A stretch of DNA of 6,523 nucleotides from Caulobacter sp. B11 (GCF_002737765.1 NZ_PEGG01000277.1:1-6523); one strand, 5' to 3'; numbered from the stretch's first letter, positions 1 to 5,509 are shown. Numbers and translations are program-made. Notes: a model not told the origin generated them from the sequence alone.

Positions 1-429
1 GGCGCGCGACGACTGCTCGGGGATGGCTCAATGCTGATCGTCGGCGTCGACATCGCCAAGAGCCCAGACATCCTGGTCCCGGCCTATGACGACGCCCAAG
101 GCGTGACGGCAGCCTTCAATCTCAATGTGCTGGCCCGGATCAATCGCGAACTCGGCGGCGATTTCGATCTGACGGCGTTCCGCCACCGGGCGGTCTGGAA
201 CCCGATCGAGAGCCGGATGGAAATGCACCTGGTCAGCCTGAAGGACCAGGTGGCGACCGTCGCGGGCAGGGTCGTGAGCTTCACGGCGGATGAGACCATC
301 CACACTGAAAACTCCTACAAATATCGTCCTGAGCTTTTCAGCGAACTGGCGGTCACGGCGGGATGGCGCGTGGTCGAGCAGTGGTTCAGCGACGCGCCAC
401 GTTTTGGAGTCTTCGCCCTGGCGGCGTGA
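1..429 (+). CDS. egtD: EgtD-type L-histidine N-alpha-methyltransferase, C-terminal part (5' end outside window)
   Basis: The reading frame is open from base 1 to the TGA at 427-429, giving the last 142 residues of a protein that is normally about 320 residues long. EgtD adds three methyl groups from S-adenosylmethionine to histidine to form hercynine, the precursor of the antioxidant ergothioneine. Family signatures visible are GVTAAFNLNVLARINREL (94-147), a MEMHLVS block (from 217) and HTENSYKY (301-324). In the mycobacterial enzyme the Glu and Ser of the ENS motif contact the substrate imidazole, and both are present here. The SAM-binding N-terminal half lies before the window. The ATG at 31 is internal: the family similarity (RRLLGDGSMLIVGVD) runs through it. 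An egtB sulfoxide synthase gene would be expected upstream, but it cannot be seen. A paralogous SAM methyltransferase of the same family is the only real alternative. Confidence 0.93.
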   Translation, partial: GARRLLGDGSMLIVGVDIAKSPDILVPAYDDAQGVTAAFNLNVLARINRELGGDFDLTAFRHRAVWNPIESRMEMHLVSLKDQVATVAGRVVSFTADETIHTENSYKYRPELFSELAVTAGWRVVEQWFSDAPRFGVFALAA

Positions 430-436
430 GGGCGAG

Positions 437-461
437 AGGCCCGCCGCAAGTCTTGGGGCCT
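437..461. terminator. Weak hairpin just after the egtD stop
   Basis: AGGCCC at 437-442 pairs with GGGCCT at 456-461 across a 13-base loop, beginning 8 bases after the egtD stop. No T-run follows on the + strand, so it is either a weak terminator or an incidental GC-rich pairing. Confidence 0.25.
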
Positions 462-478
462 GAGGGCGTCAAGTGAGC

Positions 479-505
479 GACCGCAGCCCAGCCCAAGCTG
501 CGGTC
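479..505. terminator. Hairpin between convergent genes, probable bidirectional terminator
   Basis: GACCGCAGC (479-487) and GCTGCGGTC (497-505) form a perfect 9-bp stem with a 9-base loop. It lies between the end of egtD (429) and the end of the KGG-protein gene (514), which converge here. Neither strand has a proper U-tract after the stem, so intrinsic termination would be imperfect. The position 8 bases past the minus-strand stop favours use by the KGG operon. Confidence 0.5.
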
Positions 506-513
506 TCTGGTCG

Positions 514-723
514 TCAGATATCCGTGCCGGTGGGGCGCCCGCCGCTGCGCGACGATGAGCCGCCCTTGCGACCGGCATTGGCGGCAAGATCCCGGTCCTT
601 GGCGAAGCTGCGCTTCTCGCTGGGAACGCTGGCCCCGCCCTTGCGCGCGATCTCTCGGCGACGGTCCGGGTCCATGGCGGCAAAGCCTCGGCGGCCGCGC
701 GGCTTTTCGCTTTCGAGGTCCAT
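514..723 (-). CDS. KGG-repeat general stress protein (Con-10/GsiB-like), 69 aa
   Basis: This small, very hydrophilic, basic protein carries two copies of the KGG stress motif. The first is GFAAMDPDRRREIARKGG (about residues 13-30) and the second is FAKDRDLAANAGRKGG (about 40-55); the tail is rich in Ser and Gly. The pattern matches the family of GsiB in Bacillus, Con-10 in Neurospora and YciG in enterobacteria, short disordered proteins induced by starvation, stationary phase or desiccation. Their molecular role is poorly defined. The ATG start is supported by AGGAG at 734-730, six bases upstream. That binding site contains the stop of the preceding small gene (735-733), so the two genes are cotranscribed and probably translationally coupled. 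No membrane segment or signal peptide is seen. Family assignment is secure; induction by stress is inferred from the family and the upstream promoter candidate. Confidence 0.88.
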   Translation of the reverse strand: MDLESEKPRGRRGFAAMDPDRRREIARKGGASVPSEKRSFAKDRDLAANAGRKGGSSSRSGGRPTGTDI

Positions 724-732
724 ATGGTGCTC

Positions 733-900
733 CTAATCGGGACTGGTAACAGGTGTGAACGGAGCAGAACCATCGCTGTAGGGCCGGTCGTCGCCGGGCT
801 CCACCGGAGGGGTCTGCATCGGCTCTTCGTCGGGCGTCTGGCCCGGCTGATAGTCGGGTTGCGTCGGTTCCAGGGGCGGCGGGGCGTCGGGGTCGGTCAT
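733..900 (-). CDS. Small Pro/Asp-rich hypothetical protein, 55 aa
   Basis: An ATG at 900-898 opens a 55-codon frame ending in TAG at 735-733. The product begins MTDPDAPPPLEPTQPDYQPG and continues with TPPVEPGDDRPYSDGSAP. It is about one quarter proline and acidic, and has no Cys, Lys, His, Trp or hydrophobic stretch, so it should be cytoplasmic and intrinsically disordered. An AGGA ribosome binding site lies seven bases before the ATG (911-908 region). The TAG stop is embedded in the AGGAG binding site of the KGG stress gene, an arrangement that would rarely arise by chance and argues for a translated, coupled gene. I do not recognise a family. Because it precedes a stress protein in the same transcript, a role in stress tolerance or in controlling translation of the KGG gene is plausible but inferred. 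At this length it is easily missed by gene callers. Confidence 0.72.
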   Translation of the reverse strand: MTDPDAPPPLEPTQPDYQPGQTPDEEPMQTPPVEPGDDRPYSDGSAPFTPVTSPD

Positions 901-927
901 GGCTTTGTCCTGCTTGTCTCAAGAGGT

Positions 928-952
928 AACCGGTGAAGCCGCGATCGGTTCA
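928..952 (-). promoter_or_regulatory. Candidate EcfG/SigT-type general stress promoter
   Basis: Read on the minus strand, TGAAC (952-948) is followed after 17 bases by GTT (930-928). The alphaproteobacterial general stress sigma factor consensus is GGAAC-N16/17-CGTT, so there is one mismatch in the -35 and one in the base before GTT. Transcription would start near 920, about 20 bases before the ATG of the small Pro-rich gene, leaving room only for its ribosome binding site. The fit is meaningful because the operon encodes a KGG stress protein. The same bases form an inverted repeat GGTGAA (932-937) / TTCACC (949-954), which could instead be a protein-binding site. Confidence 0.4.
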
Positions 953-968
953 CCCGATGGCCAAGACA

Positions 969-1018
969 AATTTCGCCTGTCACGGCTAGAACCGCCCTCC
1001 AAAGGGCGAAATTGGAGG
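969..1018 (+). promoter_or_regulatory. Nested inverted repeats overlapping the ribosome binding site of the DUF1345 gene
   Basis: Three inverted repeats overlap here. AATTTCGCC (969-977) pairs with GGCGAAATT (1005-1013). GCCCT (994-998) pairs with AGGGC (1003-1007). CCTCCAA (996-1002) pairs with TTGGAGG (1012-1018), which contains the GGAGG ribosome binding site seven bases before the ATG. The second and third cannot form together. In RNA this could hide or expose the ribosome binding site. In DNA the outer repeat flanks the candidate -10 and could be an operator. Confidence 0.35.
985..992 (+). promoter_or_regulatory. Candidate -10 element for the DUF1345 gene
   Basis: GCTAGAAC matches every defined position of the Caulobacter housekeeping -10 pattern GCTANAWC. 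No TTGAC-like -35 is found at the expected 10-14 base distance, so the promoter would be weak or activator-dependent. Transcription would begin near 998-1000, about 26 bases before the ATG at 1026. Confidence 0.35.
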
Positions 1019-1025
1019 ACCGCAC

Positions 1026-1688
1026 ATGGCGACTGTCACCGACGCCAAACGGCTATGGCGCCACTGGCGACTGGCCGTGGCCCTTCTGGCGGGGCTGGCT
1101 GCCTGGGCCGCGGCGCGAGGCGCGCCGGCGCCGGTGAGCACGCACATCCTGATCGGCTGGGACCTTGGGGCGCTGGTCTATATCGCCCTGCTCTGGCGAC
1201 TGTTCCTGACCGCCAAAGGCCCCGATGTCAGGCGTCGCGCGGCCCAGGAGGATGAGGGGCCGTCGCTTCTGCTGATCATCGTCCTGGCGGCGGTTATCGC
1301 CAGCCTCGGCGCCGTGGTCGCGGCGATGATCCATGCGCGATCAACGAGCGGCGAGACCCGGGGCCTTACGGCGGCTTTCGCTGTCCTGACCCTGATCCTG
1401 TCCTGGACGCTGCTGCAGTCGGTGTTCGTCCTTCACTATGCCCACCGGCACTTTGGCGATGGGGCCGCGAAGGGCGGATTCGGCTTTCCGGGCGAGGCCC
1501 CGACCACCTATCGTGACTTCATCTATCTGGCGTTCGGCGTCGGCATGACCTTCCAGGTCTCCGACAACGAGGTGCGAACCTCGCGCCTGCGCAATCTGGT
1601 GATCGCCCACGCGGTCACGGCCTATTTCTACAACACCGCCGTTCTGGCCCTGGGGATCAACATCATCGCCGGGGTGGTCGGCGCCTAG
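1026..1688 (+). CDS. DUF1345 family integral membrane protein, 220 aa
   Basis: The protein is hydrophobic, with likely membrane segments near residues 17-31, 41-61, 80-102, 113-137 and 194-218, plus a less certain one around 162-175. Family landmarks of DUF1345 are present: LIGWDLGALVYIALLW (42-57), RRRAAQEDEG on the first cytoplasmic loop (69-78), FVLHYAH (134-140), and DFIYLAFGVGMTFQVSD (164-180). The length is typical for the family. Its biochemical function is unknown. The conserved charged and His residues next to the membrane might suggest transport or sensing, but nothing in the sequence decides this. The ATG at 1026 has a GGAGG binding site seven bases upstream. The gene diverges from the stress operon and converges on the EF-hand lipoprotein gene, with an intergenic repeat in between, so it is probably transcribed alone. 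Confidence 0.9.
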   Translation: MATVTDAKRLWRHWRLAVALLAGLAAWAAARGAPAPVSTHILIGWDLGALVYIALLWRLFLTAKGPDVRRRAAQEDEGPSLLLIIVLAAVIASLGAVVAAMIHARSTSGETRGLTAAFAVLTLILSWTLLQSVFVLHYAHRHFGDGAAKGGFGFPGEAPTTYRDFIYLAFGVGMTFQVSDNEVRTSRLRNLVIAHAVTAYFYNTAVLALGINIIAGVVGA

Positions 1689-1799
1689 AGCCTCTCCGGA
1701 TCAGAGGGACTCATCGGATCCGGACAATAAGGCTCCATCTTCAGGAGCTTGGAGCGCGTTGAGGCGGCGAAGGCGCACATAGTTTCGCCTAGCGCGCTC
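1688..1799. repeat. Two adjacent 48-bp palindromic units, probable dispersed intergenic repeat
   Basis: Unit 1 (1688-1735) has outer arms GAGCCT/AGGCTC and inner arms TCCGGATC (1695-1702) / GATCCGGA (1717-1724); its loop contains GACTC at 1708-1712, a GANTC site of the CcrM methylase type. Unit 2 (1752-1799) has outer arms GAGCGCG (1752-1758) / CGCGCTC (1793-1799) and inner arms GGCGAA (1766-1771) / TTCGCC (1784-1789). Both fill the gap between convergent genes. The style matches the long intergenic repeats associated with DNA methylation sites described in Caulobacter and other alphaproteobacteria. It may also act as a bidirectional transcription barrier, although no U-tract follows. Membership of a repeat family cannot be proven from one copy. 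Confidence 0.6.
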
Positions 1800-1805
1800 T
1801 GACCC

Positions 1806-2561
1806 TTATCGCGGTGGCGGTGGGCGATGCCCGCCCTGTCGCCCGAGACCCCGTCGTGATCCGCGCCCCTCGACCGCCGCCTGGACCAGAGTCCTGGGTA
1901 GGTCGGCGAGCCGCAGCACCGCGTCACCGTCCTGGTCGAGCAGGGCGAAGCGAGCCTTGGCGGCCCTTTCGGCTTCGTCGCGGGTGATGCGGCGGTTGAA
2001 ATCGGCGTCGGCGCCCATCACCGGCTGGGGCTCGGCGATGAGGCCATAGGGCGCTGCGCCTTGCAGGGCCCCGCCGACCAGCCCCCGGCCGCGGCCGCCG
2101 CCTCGCGGTCCGTCGCCTGGGCCGTCGCCTCCGCCCGGGCCGCGCGGGGGGCGAGCGCCGCCGCTTGAGGCCGGCGCGATCGAGCCGAGGATCTCCGGGG
2201 CGATCCGCGACTCGTAGTTCGAGACCTCGGGTCCGTCGATCACGGCGTCTTGGTTGCTGTCGAGCACCGCGAAGAAGCGACGCGCATCGGCGACGAACTC
2301 TGTTCGGGACAGAACCCCGTCATGGTCGGCGTCGGCGCCGCTGAACCAGGCGGCGACGGGGTAGGGGGCCTGGCCGTCGGCTCGGAACGGCTCGCCGGCC
2401 GGGCTGATGAAGATCTGCCGGCGCGGGGCGGATGGCCCGTCCTCTCGCGGTTCCGGGCCCCGGCCGGGTCCACGATCAGGGCCGCCAGGCGGCGGGCCGG
2501 CGGCGCAGGCGGTCAGGGTCAGGGCGCCGGCCGCGACCAGCGCGAGCTTCAGAGGGGACAT
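1806..2561 (-). CDS. EF-hand domain lipoprotein, 251 aa
   Basis: The N-terminus is a lipoprotein signal: MSPLK, a hydrophobic core, and lipobox LTAC with the lipidated Cys at residue 19. After a Pro/Gly/Arg-rich linker (20-48) come four 12-residue calcium-loop candidates: 77-88 (DADHDGVLSRTE, canonical), 101-112 (DSNQDAVIDGPE, Ala in place of the loop Gly), 185-196 (DADFNRRITRDE, degenerate in the middle) and 209-220 (DQDGDAVLRLAD, ending in Asp rather than Glu). A Gly/Pro/Arg-rich stretch (134-160) separates the two pairs, and the tail is Arg/Gly/Pro-rich. The protein should sit in the envelope and bind calcium, at least through the first loop. The ATG has AAGGAG six bases upstream (2573-2568). 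It lies 119 bases downstream of the histidine kinase gene on the same strand, so it may be the third gene of that operon or have its own promoter. Its partner is unknown. Confidence 0.88.
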   Translation of the reverse strand: MSPLKLALVAAGALTLTACAAGPPPGGPDRGPGRGPEPREDGPSAPRRQIFISPAGEPFRADGQAPYPVAAWFSGADADHDGVLSRTEFVADARRFFAVLDSNQDAVIDGPEVSNYESRIAPEILGSIAPASSGGARPPRGPGGGDGPGDGPRGGGRGRGLVGGALQGAAPYGLIAEPQPVMGADADFNRRITRDEAERAAKARFALLDQDGDAVLRLADLPRTLVQAAVEGRGSRRGLGRQGGHRPPPPR

Positions 2562-2629
2562 GGAAAACTCCTTCCCCGCCTATCAAGCCTGGTCGCGTTG
2601 CCGGCGGATGTCGCGCCCTCTGCCAAGCT

Positions 2630-2643
2630 TTGCGGGGCCGCAA
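2630..2643. terminator. Small hairpin between kinase and lipoprotein genes
   Basis: TTGCGG (2630-2635) and CCGCAA (2638-2643) form a short perfect palindrome in the 119-base gap after the kinase stop. There is no U-tract. It could attenuate or process the transcript between the two genes. Nothing else convincing is seen in this gap. Confidence 0.25.
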
Positions 2644-2680
2644 CAAAGGCGTCGGGCCCGGACCAAACCTGGCCGCAATT

Positions 2681-4150
2681 CTAGAGCGGCAGGGTCACCC
2701 GCGCCCGCAGTCCGCCTTCGGGACGGTTGAGCAGGATCACGTCGCCGCCATGGGCACGGGCCAGGGAGCGCACCACCGCCAGGCCCAGGCCGATGCCGCC
2801 GGTCTCGCGATTGCGCGAGGGTTCGCCCCGGAAGAAGGGCTCGAAGACCCGTTCCAGTTCCGATGGCGGCACGCCAGGGCCGTCGTCGTCGATTTCGATC
2901 ACCGCCTGCCCGGCCTCGGCGAAGACCCGGCCCCGGGCCGAGCCGCCATATTTGAGGGCGTTCTCGACGAGATTGGCGATCAGCCGCTTGAGCGCCAGCG
3001 GATCGCCGTTGATCACGATCTTCTCGCCACGCTCGACCACCGCCGCGCCGCCGGTCTCGGCGACCTCGTCGATGACGCTTTCCAGCAGCGAGGCCAGTTC
3101 CAGCCGGGTGCGGTCGGCGGGACGGGTGGTGTCGCGAACAAAGGCCAGGGCCGCCGAGATCATCGCCTCCATCTGATCGATATCAGCCGCCAGCTTGCCG
3201 CGAATATCGTCGGGCGCCGCCTCGATCCGAAAGCGCAGGCGGGTGAGCGGGGTGCGCAGATCGTGGGCGATCGCGCCGATCATCGTGGTGCGGTCCTCGA
3301 CATAGCGACGCAGCCGCGCCTGCATCATGTTGAAGGCGTTGGAGGCGGCGATCACCTCGGCCGAGCCCGACAGTTCCAGCGGGGGCGCGCGCGGGTCGCG
3401 GCCCAGGCGTTCGGCGGCGTCGGCGAAGGCGCTGATCGGTCCCGACAGCCGCCGCGCGAACAGCCAGGCCAGGGGCGACACGGCCAGGACCGACAGCCCG
3501 AGGATCAGCAGGATGCGCTGCTGCCAGGAATCAAAGCGCCAGGGCGGGGCGGGCTTGGGCTCGACCACCATCCACTGGCCGTCCGCCTGGCGAACCCCGA
3601 GCTTGAAGCCGCCGAAGATGAACGGCTCTTCGAAGCGGCCGCCGGGCGGGCGCGGCCCGCTACGGGGGCCGGGGCCGTCAGCAGCATTGGGCGGCGGGCC
3701 CTCGCCACGCCCTCCGGGCCCGGGCGGCGGACCGCCGGGGTCGCCGCCGCGACGGTCCTCGCCGCCGCGCTTGTCCTGGCGCAGGCTGCGCACGAAGAAG
3801 CGGGGGCCATTGTCGGTCAAGATCTCGATCCGGGACGGGGGCACGTCCAGCGCCCTGCCGATCCCGGCCTTGAACTCGGCGCGACGGGGATTGTCCGGCA
3901 GGCCCATCCCCAGGGCGCCGCGCTGGCGCAGAATCAGCATGCGGCCGTCGCGGGCCTGCACGCTCTCGCCGGTCTTGAGAACGCGCGAAACCTCGCTGAG
4001 TCGATAGAACTCCGGCGGCGGCGGCGGCAGAGTGAAGATCACCACGATGGCAATCAGCTGGGCGGCGACCAGGGTGATGATCACCAGGCCCAGGGCCTGG
4101 ACGAACAGCGGGGCCGCCGAGCGCGACGCCGCGGGGGCGGGCGGGCTCAT
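2681..4150 (-). CDS. Sensor histidine kinase of a two-component system, 489 aa
   Basis: The architecture is EnvZ/QseC-like. Transmembrane segment 1 (about 15-41) is followed by a periplasmic domain (42-211), segment 2 (212-232), HAMP (233-285) and a HisKA domain with phosphoacceptor His296 in AIAHDLRTPLTRLR. The ATPase domain has an N box (NLVENALKYGG, 393-403), G1 (DDDGPGV, 421-427), F box (around 436-440) and G2 (GGIGLGL, 451-457). All catalytic residues are present, so it should phosphorylate itself and then the regulator encoded just upstream. The periplasmic domain contains an unusual Pro/Gly/Arg/Asp-rich low-complexity segment at about 129-172 between two more ordered parts. The start codon overlaps the regulator stop as ATGA (4150-4147) with only a weak ribosome binding site, implying translational coupling. 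The signal is not identifiable from sequence; calcium or another cation is suggested only by the two EF-hand neighbours. Confidence 0.96.
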   Translation of the reverse strand: MSPPAPAASRSAAPLFVQALGLVIITLVAAQLIAIVVIFTLPPPPPEFYRLSEVSRVLKTGESVQARDGRMLILRQRGALGMGLPDNPRRAEFKAGIGRALDVPPSRIEILTDNGPRFFVRSLRQDKRGGEDRRGGDPGGPPPGPGGRGEGPPPNAADGPGPRSGPRPPGGRFEEPFIFGGFKLGVRQADGQWMVVEPKPAPPWRFDSWQQRILLILGLSVLAVSPLAWLFARRLSGPISAFADAAERLGRDPRAPPLELSGSAEVIAASNAFNMMQARLRRYVEDRTTMIGAIAHDLRTPLTRLRFRIEAAPDDIRGKLAADIDQMEAMISAALAFVRDTTRPADRTRLELASLLESVIDEVAETGGAAVVERGEKIVINGDPLALKRLIANLVENALKYGGSARGRVFAEAGQAVIEIDDDGPGVPPSELERVFEPFFRGEPSRNRETGGIGLGLAVVRSLARAHGGDVILLNRPEGGLRARVTLPL

Positions 4151-4917
4151 GGCGTTCGCACGACCTTGGGCGTGAACATGTAGCCCTCGCTGCGAATGGT
4201 GCGGATCAGCTCGCCGCCGCCGCCATCATCCAGCTTGCGGCGCAGACGGCTGATCTGGACGTCGATGGCCCGGTCATAGGCGTCGCTTTCCCGGCCGCGG
4301 GCCATGTCCAGCAACTGGTCGCGGGTCAGGACGCGTTGCGGGCGTTCGACGAAGGCGCGCAGCAGCGAGAACTCGCCGGTCGACAGATTGACGACCACCG
4401 ACTGCGGCGAGCGGAGTTCACGCCGCACCAGGTCCAGCCGCCAGCCGGCGAACTCGCAGGCGGCCGCCATGCCGTCGTCGACGGCGCGGGGCTCCTGCCG
4501 GCGGCGCAGCACGGCGCGGATGCGGGCCAGCAGTTCGCGCGGATTGCAGGGCTTGGGCAGATAGTCGTCTGCCCCCAGTTCCAGGCCGACAATGCGGTCG
4601 GTCTCTTCCCCCATGGCCGACAGCATGATGATCGCCGGACCATCCTGGGCCGACAGTCGCCGGCAGATGGCCAGGCCATCCTCGCCGGGCAGCATCACGT
4701 CGAGCACCACCAGGTCGACGGGCGCACGGGCCAGGGCCTGATCCATGGCGCGCGAATCGGCGGCCGTATCGACCGCATAGCCGTGGCGGCCCAGGAACTC
4801 GGCGACCACGTCGCGGATGCCCGGATCGTCATCGACGATCAGGATCCTCGCGCCGACGGCGGGCTCGGGCGCATCGATGCTGGCGGCGATCAGGGCCGGT
4901 TCGTGTGAAGTCTCCAT
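4147..4917 (-). CDS. OmpR/PhoB-family response regulator, 256 aa
   Basis: The receiver domain (about 24-140) has the acidic pair D29/D30, phosphoacceptor D73 in LVVLDVMLPG, the switch Ser100 (LSAMGEE) and Lys122 (YLPKPCNP). A winged-helix DNA-binding domain follows (about 152-250), with recognition-helix sequence DVQISRLRRKL and the wing IRTIRSEGYMF. Length is slightly above the family norm because of a roughly 22-residue N-terminal extension before the first strand (ARILIVDDD). The start at 4917 is nevertheless well supported: GGAGGAG lies six bases upstream (4930-4924). It is the first gene of the regulator-kinase pair and diverges from a secreted EF-hand protein gene, a typical arrangement for autoregulation and for control of the divergent gene. 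Which promoters it binds is not known; the palindrome at 4952-4965 is one candidate. Confidence 0.96.
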   Translation of the reverse strand: METSHEPALIAASIDAPEPAVGARILIVDDDPGIRDVVAEFLGRHGYAVDTAADSRAMDQALARAPVDLVVLDVMLPGEDGLAICRRLSAQDGPAIIMLSAMGEETDRIVGLELGADDYLPKPCNPRELLARIRAVLRRRQEPRAVDDGMAAACEFAGWRLDLVRRELRSPQSVVVNLSTGEFSLLRAFVERPQRVLTRDQLLDMARGRESDAYDRAIDVQISRLRRKLDDGGGGELIRTIRSEGYMFTPKVVRTP

Positions 4918-4949
4918 GACAGTCTCCTCCCACGCTGCGGTCGCCAGGG

Positions 4950-4976
4950 GATTTCACGTCTGAAACAGCGATGCAA
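4950..4976 (-). promoter_or_regulatory. Candidate promoter of the regulator-kinase operon
   Basis: On the minus strand, TTGCATC (4976-4970) is followed after 12 bases by GTGAAATC (4957-4950). The Caulobacter housekeeping pattern is TTGACGS-N10-14-GCTANAWC. The -35 keeps TTG and the final S, and the -10 keeps five of seven defined positions. Transcription would start about 26 bases before the regulator ATG. Confidence 0.33.
4952..4965. promoter_or_regulatory. Palindrome TTTCA-N4-TGAAA, candidate operator
   Basis: TTTCA (4952-4956) and TGAAA (4961-4965) form a perfect 5-bp inverted repeat with a 4-base centre. It lies in the 101-base region between the divergent regulator and EF-hand genes and overlaps the candidate -10 of the regulator promoter. 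OmpR-family regulators usually bind direct repeats, so another regulator may be involved. Confidence 0.35.
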
Positions 4977-5018
4977 CGCGCCCATGCGATTGAGGCGGCA
5001 ATCGTTCCAGGAGGTTCT

Positions 5019-5501
5019 ATGTCCCCTCGATCTTTTCCCAGCCTCGCCATGGCCGCCACAACGCTCCTGCTCAGCGTCACTCCCACCCTCGCCACTGCCC
5101 AGGTCGGGCCCGGCGGCGGGCGGGGCAATCTCGACCTGAACGGCGACGGCGTCATCACCGCCGAAGAGTTCGAAGCCCAGGGCCAGCGTCGCTTCAAGCG
5201 CCTGGACGCCAATCAAGACGGGGCCATTGATCAGGCTGAGCTGTCCCAACGGGGCGAAGGCATGGCCAAGGGTCGGGCCGGCCGCCGGGCCTCCGCGGAC
5301 GGCCCCCCTGCCCAGGGTGGCGCGCCCGGCCTGCTCTGGCGGCTGGACGTCAATCAGGACGGCCGGATCACCGAGGCCGAGGTCCTCGCCGGCCAGAAGC
5401 TCCGCTTCGCCAAGGCTGACGCCAACGGCGACGGCCGGCTTGACCCTGCCGAGGCCCAGTCCCTTCGGCCACGTGGCCTGGGCGCTGGTCCCCGAGGTTA
5501 G
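5019..5501 (+). CDS. Secreted four-EF-hand calcium-binding protein, 160 aa
   Basis: A signal peptide (MSPRSFPSL, hydrophobic core, then PTLATA before Gln28) directs export to the periplasm or beyond. The mature part is essentially two EF-hand pairs. The loops at 39-50 (DLNGDGVITAEE), 63-74 (DANQDGAIDQAE), 110-121 (DVNQDGRITEAE) and 134-145 (DANGDGRLDPAE) all keep the canonical D-x-N-x-D-G-x-I/L-x-x-x-E pattern, so all four should bind calcium. A Gly/Arg/Ala-rich linker (79-103) joins the pairs. I chose the ATG at 5019 because AGGAGG at 5009-5014 sits four bases upstream and the product then begins with a proper signal peptide. An in-frame ATG at 4971 lacks a ribosome binding site and would bury the signal. 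The gene diverges from the two-component operon. It may buffer calcium in the envelope or act as its sensor partner; that role is inferred. Confidence 0.92.
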   Translation: MSPRSFPSLAMAATTLLLSVTPTLATAQVGPGGGRGNLDLNGDGVITAEEFEAQGQRRFKRLDANQDGAIDQAELSQRGEGMAKGRAGRRASADGPPAQGGAPGLLWRLDVNQDGRITEAEVLAGQKLRFAKADANGDGRLDPAEAQSLRPRGLGAGPRG

Positions 5502-5509
5502 ACCCCGCC

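Noticed and set aside
31..33. ATG at 31 as the true start of the first gene
   Set aside because: The frame is open to base 1 and the residues before this Met fit the EgtD family, so the gene is truncated by the window and not short.
386..922. A 178-codon minus-strand frame spanning the KGG gene, the small Pro-rich gene and the end of egtD
   Set aside because: It is a different frame over two genes that have their own ribosome binding sites and recognisable or coupled products. Its translation is Arg/Pro-rich without a family signature.
2432..4183. A long open frame (583 codons) on the + strand, antisense to the kinase and lipoprotein genes
   Set aside because: It lies opposite strongly supported genes with complete catalytic motifs. 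Its product is a low-complexity Arg/Gly/Ala/His mixture with no domain, and long antisense frames are expected at this GC content.
4982..5008. GGAAC on the minus strand (5008-5004 region) as a general stress promoter for the regulator operon
   Set aside because: No GTT follows at the required 16-17 base spacing, so the second half of the promoter is missing.
4971..5018. Upstream ATG at 4971 as the start of the secreted EF-hand protein
   Set aside because: It has no ribosome binding site and would add 16 residues before the signal peptide, while AGGAGG at 5009-5014 clearly serves the ATG at 5019.
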